From assembly GCA_015066205.1 (NCBI GenBank), contig SVOV01000002.1, positions 61,205 through 125,204 on the forward strand: 64,000 nucleotides of DNA, in the 5' to 3' direction. Positions 35,834 to 43,748 of this stretch are shown piece after piece; the first letter of the stretch is position 1, and the number at the start of each line of letters is the position of its first letter. The notes beneath the pieces are model-generated. The model ran no database searches. It was not told the DNA's origin and saw only the letters and a program-made list of their open reading frames with translations. Origin of the DNA: Oscillospiraceae bacterium. Its GTDB lineage: Bacteria > Bacillota > Clostridia > Oscillospirales > Acutalibacteraceae. Position numbers and translations under genes: made by a program.

Positions 35834-37357
35834 TTATGCTTTTTTTATGTCGAACCAGAATTCCACGCCGTTTTCACGGTTTTCCACGCCGTAGGCTTCG
35901 CCGTGAAGACGCTGAATAGAGGCTACTATTGCAAGCCCCAGACCGAATCTTCCCTGTGAGCGGGACATTGCCTTATCCACGCGGTAGAAGGAATTCCATA
36001 TCTTATCGAGGTGCTTTTCTCCGATATTTTCACCCGTATTAAAAACATAAAGACGGTAGCTTTCGCCCATATCCTCGGCACGGCAGACGATCTTCCTTGC
36101 CCCCGCTATGTGAGAAACTGCATTTGAGAGATAATTATTGAGCACGGATGCGAGAATTATCGTATCTCCGTTGCCCATAAATTCCTCTTCAACAACATTT
36201 ACGGCAGTTATTTCCTTTTCCGAAATAATTGAGCTGTTTCTTTCAAACCAGTCATCGACAAATTCCTTAAGCTTGAAATCTTCACGCTGAGGCTCGTAAG
36301 CTCCCGAATCATATTTCGTTATTTCGAGAAGCCTCATTACCATATTGTTCATTCTTACGCTCTCATTGGAGATAATGTCGCAGTACTCGATAGCGGCGTC
36401 GGTGTTACCCGTCTCAAAGAACATTTTTGCACCCTCGGCATAGCCCTGAATTATGGCTATGGGCGTTTTTAATTCGTGGGAAATACCCGAAACAAATATC
36501 TGCCTTAAATTATCAATGGTTTTCTCATTTTCAATGTCCTGCTTGAGCTTCTCGTTTCTTTCGTTAAGGTCCGTAAGCGACTTGTCGAGAACATCGGAAA
36601 GGGTGTTAATGTTTTCGGACAGCTGAGTCATTTCGATAAGCTTTGTAGGCGGAAGCTTCTGAGAGAAATCAAGCTTTGACATTCTGTCCGTAATTACGCA
36701 CATATTATCAATGGGCTTTGAAAAACGCCTCAGATAGAAAGTAAGAATTATAAAGCCTATCGAAAGGGCACTCATAAGAAAGACAAAGGCAACAATGAAG
36801 TCGATTTTCGTCGTGGACACAACCTGACTTACCTGCATACAGACCTCAATTCTCTCTCCGCCCGAGAAATGGAAATAGCAGACAAGAAAGTCAACATCGA
36901 TATTACCGCTGTCATAGACCTTTATAAGAAAGCCCTTGTCACCCGTTGAAACAGTACCCTGTGAGGTCTTATAGGTCAGCTTATACTTTGAATCAACGGT
37001 ATCCGCCTTTGAAATATCAAGGGGAAGGCGGGAGGAATCCTGATCCAGTGAGGAATAGATAAATCTTCCGTTTTTATCGTATATCTCAATATTTGAGTCA
37101 TAGCCCTTTTCGACATCCTTAAGGACATCGGTGAAATTGCTGTAGCCGTAAGCGCTCTCAATCTCATCCACTGCAAAATAGAGTCTTACGGCAGGATTAA
37201 GATAATATACCCATTCCGGCAAAGAGTAGTAAGCTATGCTGATTATGCTTACAGAGATAAAAAAGATCAGGGCGATACTGCTCATAAGTCTCGCCGTGAT
37301 CTTTCTTTGTCTTTTTATTTCTTTAACTTTACCGGTAGCGTTTTTGTTTTTACGCAC
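35834..37357 (-). CDS. HAMP-containing sensor histidine kinase
   Basis: 507 residues: an N-terminal basic stretch and transmembrane helix (near 27-47), an extracytoplasmic sensor of about 140 residues, a second helix near 190-210 (FIVAFVFLMSALSIGFIILTFY), HAMP (RRFSKPIDNMCVITDRMSKLDF), a coiled coil, HisKA with VSGISHELKTPIAIIQGY, and HATPase_c (LNNYLSNAVSHI, RFGLGLAIVASI). It overlaps the response regulator gene upstream by 8 nt. The stimulus is unknown; the RR-HK pair with VanR/VanS-like look often controls envelope functions. Confidence 0.95.
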   Translation of the reverse strand: MRKNKNATGKVKEIKRQRKITARLMSSIALIFFISVSIISIAYYSLPEWVYYLNPAVRLYFAVDEIESAYGYSNFTDVLKDVEKGYDSNIEIYDKNGRFIYSSLDQDSSRLPLDISKADTVDSKYKLTYKTSQGTVSTGDKGFLIKVYDSGNIDVDFLVCYFHFSGGERIEVCMQVSQVVSTTKIDFIVAFVFLMSALSIGFIILTFYLRRFSKPIDNMCVITDRMSKLDFSQKLPPTKLIEMTQLSENINTLSDVLDKSLTDLNERNEKLKQDIENEKTIDNLRQIFVSGISHELKTPIAIIQGYAEGAKMFFETGNTDAAIEYCDIISNESVRMNNMVMRLLEITKYDSGAYEPQREDFKLKEFVDDWFERNSSIISEKEITAVNVVEEEFMGNGDTIILASVLNNYLSNAVSHIAGARKIVCRAEDMGESYRLYVFNTGENIGEKHLDKIWNSFYRVDKAMSRSQGRFGLGLAIVASIQRLHGEAYGVENRENGVEFWFDIKKA

Positions 37358-38033
37358 CCTTATTCACCTCAAGTTTGTAGCCTGCACCGTATATGGTCTT
37401 GATATGCTGATTGCCCCATTCACCGAGCTTTGTGCGAAGACGGGCAACATGGGAATCAACGGTACGGACATCGCCGTCGAAATCAAAGCCCCATATATCG
37501 TCAAGAAGCTGTTCACGGGTAAAGACTCTGCCGGGAACTGCAAGAAGCTTCTGTAAAATGCTGTATTCCTTAAGTGTAAGGCTGATGCTGTTGCCCTCAA
37601 GCCATACCTCGTGGGCAAATGAATCGAGCTTAAGCTCATCCACCGCCATAACCTTTGAATTTGTGTTTGATTCTCCGCGTCTGAGAAGAGCCGCAACTCT
37701 TTTCATAAGCACGGAGGGACTGCAGGGCTTTGTCACATAATCGTCTGCCCCCGCATCAAAGGCGGTAAGCTGATCGTATTCGGTGCTTCTTGCCGTGAGC
37801 ATAATAATGGGCACTGCAGAGGTCTCTCTGACTCTGCGGCAGACCTCCCAGCCGTCAAGTCCCGGCATCATAATGTCAAGAATCATAAGAGCAACATCGG
37901 GATGCTCACCGAAAAGCTTCATTGCTTCATCGCCGTCTACTGCGAGAAGCGGTTCATAGCCCTCCTGCACAAGGAAATCACTGACGAGTCTTCTGATAAG
38001 CTCCTCGTCATCTGCAACAAGAATTTTTTTCAT
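37350..38033 (-). CDS. OmpR-family response regulator
   Basis: 227 residues: receiver (ILVADDEELIRRLVSDF, phospho-acceptor Asp in LMILDIMMPGLDGWE, LTARSTEYD, YVTKP Lys) and winged helix (LTLKEYSILQKLLAVPGRVFTREQLLDDIWG, VDSHVARLRTKLGE). It is translated ahead of its kinase with an overlapping stop and start. AAGAGGTATTATT lies before the ATG. Two small hairpins that share CGGCACACCG lie in the leader (38050-38085). Confidence 0.96.
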   Translation of the reverse strand: MKKILVADDEELIRRLVSDFLVQEGYEPLLAVDGDEAMKLFGEHPDVALMILDIMMPGLDGWEVCRRVRETSAVPIIMLTARSTEYDQLTAFDAGADDYVTKPCSPSVLMKRVAALLRRGESNTNSKVMAVDELKLDSFAHEVWLEGNSISLTLKEYSILQKLLAVPGRVFTREQLLDDIWGFDFDGDVRTVDSHVARLRTKLGEWGNQHIKTIYGAGYKLEVNKGA

Positions 38034-38049
38034 AATAATACCTCTTTTT

Positions 38050-38085
38050 CACGGTGTGCCGTGTATTATCAGGCGGTGTGCCGCC
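38050..38085 (-). repeat. Twin CGGTGTGCCG hairpins
   Basis: CACGG-TGTG-CCGTG (38050-38063) and GGCGG-TGTG-CCGCC (38072-38085) are two short palindromes with the same core, 8 nt apart, between queT and the response regulator gene. No T run follows on either strand. They could be RNA structures or a regulator binding site. Confidence 0.6.
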
Positions 38086-38103
38086 GATTTATTAAAAAAG
38101 ACC

Positions 38104-38619
38104 TTAATCGGAAAGAAAGCTTCCCATACGGTCATTTTTACGGATAAAAAAGAAAAGTGCTGTGCCGAGAGTGTATATTACAGCGGCTTCACCCGCTCCG
38201 ACACTCAGGGCATTGGCAGTAAAGACCGGAATAAAAGCATCCGCCCCCGAGAAAAACGCTATCTCTGCTCCGACAAACACCGCATTGAAAAGCACGGGGA
38301 AAAGAAGAGAGAGAAAGGGAAAGCCTCTGACAGTCAGGAATCTGCATTTTCTCGTACATACTGCCGCAAGAAATGATGCCAAAGTACCGATTACCATATC
38401 AACGGGATTTACGGTGCTGAATATATTTGAAATAAGACAGCCTACTGTAAGCCCCGGTATGGCGGCAGATGTAAAGAGAGGAAGAATACACATTGCCTCT
38501 GAAATTCTGAACTGAACATTCCCGTAAGCGAGGCCGAAGGCACCGCTGAGAAGTGTCAGCACAGTATAGACCGCAGCAATTACTGCGGCTTTCGTAAGAT
38601 GACGGATCTTCTTATTCAT
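38104..38619 (-). CDS. queT: Queuosine precursor ECF transporter S component QueT
   Basis: A 171-residue membrane protein with about five to six hydrophobic helices. It matches the QueT family in LTKAAVIAAVYTVLTLL, the AYGNVQFRISEAMCILPLF core and the GLTVGCLISNIFS segment. QueT is the substrate-binding S component of an energy-coupling-factor importer for preQ1 or a related queuosine precursor; the EcfAAT module would be shared and encoded elsewhere. A preQ1-I riboswitch directly upstream supports the assignment strongly. Confidence 0.95.
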   Translation of the reverse strand: MNKKIRHLTKAAVIAAVYTVLTLLSGAFGLAYGNVQFRISEAMCILPLFTSAAIPGLTVGCLISNIFSTVNPVDMVIGTLASFLAAVCTRKCRFLTVRGFPFLSLLFPVLFNAVFVGAEIAFFSGADAFIPVFTANALSVGAGEAAVIYTLGTALFFFIRKNDRMGSFLSD

Positions 38620-38627
38620 TTTTTATG

Positions 38628-38669
38628 CTCCTTAGTTTTGTTTAGTGTCAGGATGGTTACGAACTGACA
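38628..38669 (-). promoter_or_regulatory. preQ1-I riboswitch controlling queT
   Basis: On the minus strand a stem TGTCAG/CTGACA (38664-38669 with 38646-38651) closes the loop TTCGTAACCATC, followed by the A-rich tail CTAAACAAAACTAAGGAG. This matches the H-type pseudoknot of the preQ1-I class: loop CC pairs with the GG of the tail. The tail includes the AAGGAG ribosome binding site of queT, so ligand binding should block translation start. Confidence 0.9.
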
Positions 38670-38690
38670 ATCTGCAAAGCAGATAATATT

Positions 38691-38719
38691 ATTATAGCAA
38701 ATAGCTCCTCTCAAGTCAA
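38691..38719 (-). promoter_or_regulatory. Promoter of queT
   Basis: TTGACT (38714-38719), 17-bp spacer, TATAAT (38691-38696) on the minus strand. The -35 overlaps the stop codon of the preceding gene. It starts the riboswitch transcript near 38684. Confidence 0.88.
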
Positions 38720-40119
38720 CCGAAATAAAGAGAAACTATAATAAGAATAATACTTTGAACAACAAGATGTCCCGTAACGGTAACACCCGAGCCGAATGAA
38801 GCGGCAAAGGTCTTTTTCTTGCTGCGGTATTCCTTGATCCTGTCAGGCAAAAAGGAATAAATAACACAAGCTCCCGTATAGCCGACGGTATAAAGAAGTA
38901 TAGTTGAAGTAAGACTTATGCTTTTAATATTTATGAAGAAAAATATTAAAAGCAGAGGCCACATAATGCGGAAAATTGTTCTGATAGCGGTCTTATATTC
39001 TGATTTTTCATACCATTCTACAGAGCATTTTTCCGTAAGTGCCCATGACAGCGTTGCGAATGTACCGAAAGCGGCAGCAGAGGGTGAGCCGAGGAAGATA
39101 AAAATAAGAGGAACGGCTGACCAGAGAGGTCTTTCAAGAATTTCAAATATATGGATATCCGGCTCTTCGCCTGTCTTTTTCTTGATTATTGCGGACAGGG
39201 GGTACTGCAGGGCAGTTACCGCAAGAAGCACAAGGCAGACTGCGGCACATATATATGTGTCATTTCCGAGAGTAAGCGCTGACAGGTCGATCTTTTCACA
39301 AAGAGCGGTAAAATGCGAGGAGGAAAGAGCAAAATAGAGCATTACTCCGCCGCCTGCGAAGGCACCGAAGGTATGCTCCATTATCTTCCAGCCGTCAATA
39401 TAGCCCTTGGAGGATAATTTTCCGAAAATTTTCTTTCCCTGTCTTCTTTCGATGTCATAGAAGACAAGGCCGATAAGAAAGCCGAGACCGCCTGTTATAA
39501 AGCCTGTTATTCCCGCACCCACGGCAAAGAGATCACCGTTTATGAAAGCGAATATAAGAAGCACAAGTATTATCATAACATTGCTTCCCCATTCCTCACG
39601 GCGGTCAAGGGAGAAATAGAGCTTCGGAAATATTTTCTTCTCCTTACAATAGGGCATATTGAATATTCTTGTTCCGATAAAGGATACCACGGGGAAAAGA
39701 ATAAACATTATGATTATTTCAGAGGGCGAATAAAGCCCCGTGAGAGCACCGGGAAGCATTGCAAGAACGAAGCCCGGAATTGAGAACCACAGTGCACCCT
39801 TAAGGAATATTCCGATCACACCCTTTTTTAACTGACCGAAATAAGGTCCCTCTTTATCTCTTGAGAGAAGAAAGGACATCGTCTGTGCATAGGTCTCCGT
39901 TCCGCCGTAAAACATTGAAAGCGCACCTGCGGCGACAAAGAAGGGCCAGAGCTCCTGTCCGCTTTCACCGAGGGAGAAAAATGCCACGGCAATTCCGAGA
40001 AGAGCACCGGGAAGAAGCGCTCCTTTTTCTCCGCCGATAACAAATCCGCGGATACCCCAGCCGTAGGACACGGCAAAGCCCGCAAAAAGAACGGAAAGAA
40101 TAACTAAACCTGTTGACAT
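38716..40119 (-). CDS. Unassigned polytopic membrane protein
   Basis: 467 residues with about 12 hydrophobic segments. I do not recognise a family. Notable are the conserved-looking start GWGIRGFVIGGEKGALLPGALLG with basic and acidic residues inside membrane segments, GALSMFYGGTETYAQT, and a cytoplasmic loop DIERRQGKKIFGKLSSKGYIDGWKIMEHTFGAF. Charged residues in helices suggest a transporter or an enzyme acting in the membrane. It lies after the hairpin array at 40136-40264 and before the queT riboswitch; no promoter stands out directly upstream. Confidence 0.75.
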   Translation of the reverse strand: MSTGLVILSVLFAGFAVSYGWGIRGFVIGGEKGALLPGALLGIAVAFFSLGESGQELWPFFVAAGALSMFYGGTETYAQTMSFLLSRDKEGPYFGQLKKGVIGIFLKGALWFSIPGFVLAMLPGALTGLYSPSEIIIMFILFPVVSFIGTRIFNMPYCKEKKIFPKLYFSLDRREEWGSNVMIILVLLIFAFINGDLFAVGAGITGFITGGLGFLIGLVFYDIERRQGKKIFGKLSSKGYIDGWKIMEHTFGAFAGGGVMLYFALSSSHFTALCEKIDLSALTLGNDTYICAAVCLVLLAVTALQYPLSAIIKKKTGEEPDIHIFEILERPLWSAVPLIFIFLGSPSAAAFGTFATLSWALTEKCSVEWYEKSEYKTAIRTIFRIMWPLLLIFFFINIKSISLTSTILLYTVGYTGACVIYSFLPDRIKEYRSKKKTFAASFGSGVTVTGHLVVQSIILIIVSLYFG

Positions 40120-40135
40120 AACAAAACCCCCTGGG

Positions 40136-40264
40136 GTCAGAATTTATCTTTGATAAATTCTGACAGTGATATTCGTTTCTTCGAAACGAGTGATATCCGC
40201 CTTTGGCGGGTGATATCTGTTCCTTCGGAACAGGTGATATATTTTCCTGCGGAAAATGTGAAGG
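40136..40264 (+). repeat. Hairpin-array repeat family 2, locus 2
   Basis: Five hairpins joined by exact GTGATAT linkers (40166, 40190, 40210, 40234): GTCAGAATTTATC stem (40136-40164), TCGTTTC-TTC-GAAACGA, CCGCC-TTT-GGCGG, CTGTTCC-TTC-GGAACAG, ATTTTCC-TGC-GGAAAAT, then GTGAAGG. It fills the gap between the ybaK-like stop and the start of the unassigned membrane protein gene. Confidence 0.92.
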
Positions 40265-40280
40265 AAGACGCTGTGAGAAT

Positions 40281-40745
40281 TTACATTTTACATACATTTA
40301 TCCAGCCGAGAGAGCCTGAATATTTTTCCAGCTCCTCGGGGGTAAGCTCTACTGCGCTGGCGGCATTTCCTGCGGCGGGATATACTGTGTCAAATCTTTT
40401 TAAGGATTCGTCAAGGTATACCTTACAGCCGTCATTTACGGCAAAAGGACAGACACCTCCGATGGAATGACCTATCAATTCATCCACCTGCTCGGGAGAA
40501 AGCATTTTAGCCTTTGTATGGAAAAATTCCTTGAATTTATGATTATCTATTTTCATATCGCCTGCGGTAACAATGAGAACTGCACCGCCGTCCACTAAAA
40601 ACGAGAGAGTTTTTGCAATTCTTGCGCCCTCACAGCCGAGAGCTCTTGCGGCAAGCTCAACCGTTGCAGAGGACACCTCAAACTGCTTTATTTTATCGGC
40701 ACAGCCGAGCTTTTCAAAATATTCGATCACTTTTTCTATAGCCAT
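40281..40745 (-). CDS. YbaK/EbsC family aminoacyl-tRNA deacylase
   Basis: 154 residues, the full YbaK/ProX-like editing domain: VELAARALGCEGARIAKTLSFLVDGGAVLIVTAGDMKID with the conserved Lys, and IGHSIGGVCPFAV with the GxxPF loop. Such free-standing proteins deacylate mischarged tRNAs (Cys-tRNA-Pro for YbaK). Which mischarged species this one edits is not readable. It is the last gene of the rny-ymdB run, 12 nt after the MATE gene. Confidence 0.93.
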   Translation of the reverse strand: MAIEKVIEYFEKLGCADKIKQFEVSSATVELAARALGCEGARIAKTLSFLVDGGAVLIVTAGDMKIDNHKFKEFFHTKAKMLSPEQVDELIGHSIGGVCPFAVNDGCKVYLDESLKRFDTVYPAAGNAASAVELTPEELEKYSGSLGWINVCKM

Positions 40746-40757
40746 TTTTTACACCTT

Positions 40758-42128
40758 TCAGCTGACTTTTTCTTCATTTTCACGGGTAAGATTCTTTATC
40801 CATCTGAAGCGGTTGACCTTGAATACGGCAACGATGCATTTTGTTATCTGATCGGATTTGAGAATAAAGAATGTAACGGGCACGGGCCAGTTAAAGACAA
40901 AGGCGGACAGAAAGGACAGAGGAAGCACCATACACCACATAAAAAGTATGTCGTTCTTGAATACGAATTTCGTATCTCCGCCGCCCGATACTATTCCGCA
41001 AAGACAGGGAGCTTCATAAGCAGAGCCTATGACGGTAACGCTTAAGATATTGATGAAAACCGCAGATAAAGCGGCAGTTTCCTCGGTGACATCATAAAAT
41101 GAAATAATTATATCTCTTAAAAGAAGCAGACTTATACTGGAGAGTGCTCCTATTACAAGGTACATTATCTGAAGCTTTTTTGAATATTTTTTCACTCTCG
41201 GGATATCGTTTTCGCCGACGGTCTTTCCGATAAGAACGCTTGAAGCGTTACCCGACGAGGTATAAAGCACGGACACCACCTGAAAAACAGGAGCGGCAAC
41301 GGCATTTGCACCTATTGCTGCAGCGCCGAGTCTTCCGATAATTGCGGTCTGAACCGTCATAGCGACACCCCAGGAGCCGCCGGAGCCTATAAGCGGAAGA
41401 CCTGCCTTTATGTAGTCATTGATATATGTCCTTTCAAGGGCAAAAATATCACGCAGCTTCAGACGAAGCCTTTTATCAATGACAAATACATATACCGTGA
41501 CAGCTATGAATTCTGCCGCTCTTGAAGCAATGGTTGCAACGGCGGCACCCTCAACTCCCATTTCGGGGAAGCCGAAATGTCCGAAAATAAGGCAGTAGTT
41601 AAGGCTGATATTAAAAATAAGAGCCAGAACCGAGGTATAAAAGCCTATCCTTACGGCTTCGACACTTCGCATAAGAGCAATAAGAATATTGGTCACTGCA
41701 AAGATAACATATGAAAAAGCCATAAGCTTAATATATCTTGCACCCTCAAGAACGATTTCCTTTTCATCGGAAAGAATACCGAGAATTCCCTCGGGGGAAA
41801 TGAGCACCGTTATCATAAGTATAAGGCTCATAAGAGTTCCTGCCCAGAAAGCGGCGGCAAAAACCTTTTTTATGGGTTCAATATGCTTTTTGCCCCAGTA
41901 CTGTGAGGAAATTACCACAAGGCCGTTTGCGGCTCCGTTTACAAACATATGAAGAAGAAACTGTATCTGATTTGCAAGTGAAACACCGCTCATAGCAATT
42001 TCGGAATATGAGCCCAGCATTATTGAGTCTGCAAGATTTACGCTGAAAACTATGATATTCTGTAAGGCTACCACAAAAAACAGCGAAAAGAATGTTTTAT
42101 AAAAGTATTTATCCTTAATTTTCATCAT
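40758..42128 (-). CDS. MATE family efflux transporter
   Basis: 456 residues with 12 predicted helices in two homologous halves, and MATE-type motifs (LADSIMLGSYSEIAMSGVSLANQIQ; GANAVAAPVFQVVSVLYTSSGNASSVLIGKTVGEN). Such carriers expel cationic drugs or metabolites using Na+ or H+. It overlaps the GH84 gene by 14 nt, implying coupled translation. ATG 42128 and 42125 are both possible starts. Confidence 0.93.
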   Translation of the reverse strand: MMKIKDKYFYKTFFSLFFVVALQNIIVFSVNLADSIMLGSYSEIAMSGVSLANQIQFLLHMFVNGAANGLVVISSQYWGKKHIEPIKKVFAAAFWAGTLMSLILMITVLISPEGILGILSDEKEIVLEGARYIKLMAFSYVIFAVTNILIALMRSVEAVRIGFYTSVLALIFNISLNYCLIFGHFGFPEMGVEGAAVATIASRAAEFIAVTVYVFVIDKRLRLKLRDIFALERTYINDYIKAGLPLIGSGGSWGVAMTVQTAIIGRLGAAAIGANAVAAPVFQVVSVLYTSSGNASSVLIGKTVGENDIPRVKKYSKKLQIMYLVIGALSSISLLLLRDIIISFYDVTEETAALSAVFINILSVTVIGSAYEAPCLCGIVSGGGDTKFVFKNDILFMWCMVLPLSFLSAFVFNWPVPVTFFILKSDQITKCIVAVFKVNRFRWIKNLTRENEEKVS

Positions 42129-43746
42129 AGAGCACGCTTTCTATATATTCTCTGAAGCAGAATGATGTAAGCACGGTTGCCGATTCGTTATACTCTTCCG
42201 TTTTTTGTGCAAGAAGCTTCTTTTTGTCCGCTCCCTTTAACACCTCAAGGGCAATACCGAGAATCTCACTCATAAGAGTGAACTTTTTTATCCATCTTGA
42301 AAGCTCGGAGAATATTTCTGAGCTGAAGCTGTTAAGCTCCCTTGCGGCATTCTTTATTTTTTCCGTGTATTCCTCAAGGACCGAGAGAGCCTCGGGGAAA
42401 TTACCCGTCTGACGGAGCACTGCGGCTCTCGAAAGATATTCTCCCATTATTCTCGAATTTTCATCGTGAAGACAAGCAGTTCTCAGATGGTCGGCAAGGA
42501 GAACAAAGGCCTCTCTTTCTTCTTTTTTGAGAGTAAAGCTGACCGCTTCGCCGAAGGCCTCCTCGGGGTCATATTCCTCGGGATTCCACAGGTATGCTCC
42601 TACCGTTATAAGGGGAATCTTATTGCAGTTAAAATATTCCATACAGTTTGAAATAATTCCGTCGCAATAATTATATAAGCCCTTTTCTCTTCCGATTACG
42701 GGTCCCATATGCATTTCCATAAACATTTCCGCATCGTTTACGGGATAATTATCCCAGTAAAGAGGCTTATGCTTATTTGAGAGAGTAAAAAACTCTGCTT
42801 CCCTTTCGGTTATTTCCTTTGAGCAGATATCGCTTCCCGTGAAAAATACCTTTACCTCCCCGGGCACGGCGAGAGTAAACTGAGTAAGCTCACTCTCATC
42901 CCCCTTTCCTCTGTAAGAGGTGGGACAGACCGTAAGACAGCAGTCATCAGAAAGGCTTTTCAGAAATGAAAAATATTTATTCACAAGCTCACCGTGTGCC
43001 TTGGGAGCAGTCTTATATATTTTCCTGTCATTTTCATAGAAAAGATCGGCGGGGATATCGTCAAGAAGCAGACCGAAATTCTTTATGCCCATTGAAAAAA
43101 GCTGTTTTGTTTTTTCTGTGAGATACCAAAAATCCTTTTCATCGGAATAGCACATACTGAGGCCCGGTGCGATACAGTAATAAAAGCTTATTTCAAGGCT
43201 TTTTGCCTTTTCGACAAGACCTTTCAGTTCATATGCCTTTTCCTCGGGATAGAGCTCTCTCCACTTATTTCTGTGATAGGGGTCATCCTTCGGGGCATAG
43301 TAATGGGTATTTTCTCCGAAAAGAGCCATCGTTTCAAGCATTTCAAGACGCTGATGAGCCTTCCAGGGAGTACCGTAGAAGCCTTCAATATAGCCTCTGA
43401 CAGAGAATGAGGGCCAGTCCGTAATTTCACCGAGAATGAATTCATTTTTAATATACATTCTCTTAAGTGAAAAAAGAGCTCTCATAAGCCCCGCTCTCGA
43501 GAAGGCTTCAATATCAGTAAAAAGACAGCCGTTCTTTTCATAAAGGCTTATTTTATGGGCTTCGGGTGAAACTTCCCCGAGGGATCTGTTTTCCTTGAAT
43601 GAGATGATGAGATTACCCTCATTTACGGTATTTCCGAAAACAAGGCTCACATCATTTTTTATATTTTCCGAAGAGGAAACCTTTATTTCAGACGGAAAGA
43701 CGAATTCTCCCGTACTGACGGTCTTTTTCGGTTTTGGGAACAACAT
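42115..43746 (-). CDS. GH84 beta-N-acetylglucosaminidase
   Basis: 543 residues from ATG 43746, which has AAAGGAG before it. The N-terminal alpha/beta domain (about 1-110) precedes the GH84 barrel: RGYIEGFYGTPW (117-128), ENTHYYAPKDDPYHR, and the catalytic Asp229-Asp230 pair in FGLLLDDIP, which drives substrate-assisted hydrolysis of O-GlcNAc or GlcNAc glycosides; later WDNYPVND and GAYLWNPEEYDPEEAF fit the family. The C-terminus is helical. No signal peptide, so probably cytoplasmic, acting on imported GlcNAc-containing sugars. It follows a substrate-binding lipoprotein gene by 2 nt. Confidence 0.93.
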   Translation of the reverse strand: MLFPKPKKTVSTGEFVFPSEIKVSSSENIKNDVSLVFGNTVNEGNLIISFKENRSLGEVSPEAHKISLYEKNGCLFTDIEAFSRAGLMRALFSLKRMYIKNEFILGEITDWPSFSVRGYIEGFYGTPWKAHQRLEMLETMALFGENTHYYAPKDDPYHRNKWRELYPEEKAYELKGLVEKAKSLEISFYYCIAPGLSMCYSDEKDFWYLTEKTKQLFSMGIKNFGLLLDDIPADLFYENDRKIYKTAPKAHGELVNKYFSFLKSLSDDCCLTVCPTSYRGKGDESELTQFTLAVPGEVKVFFTGSDICSKEITEREAEFFTLSNKHKPLYWDNYPVNDAEMFMEMHMGPVIGREKGLYNYCDGIISNCMEYFNCNKIPLITVGAYLWNPEEYDPEEAFGEAVSFTLKKEEREAFVLLADHLRTACLHDENSRIMGEYLSRAAVLRQTGNFPEALSVLEEYTEKIKNAARELNSFSSEIFSELSRWIKKFTLMSEILGIALEVLKGADKKKLLAQKTEEYNESATVLTSFCFREYIESVLYDEN

Positions 43747-43748
43747 AG

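Noticed and set aside
40136..40264. tRNA cluster or CRISPR-like array
   Set aside because: Hairpins lack tRNA features (no CCA end, T-loop or anticodon arms) and the repeated part is only 7 nt.
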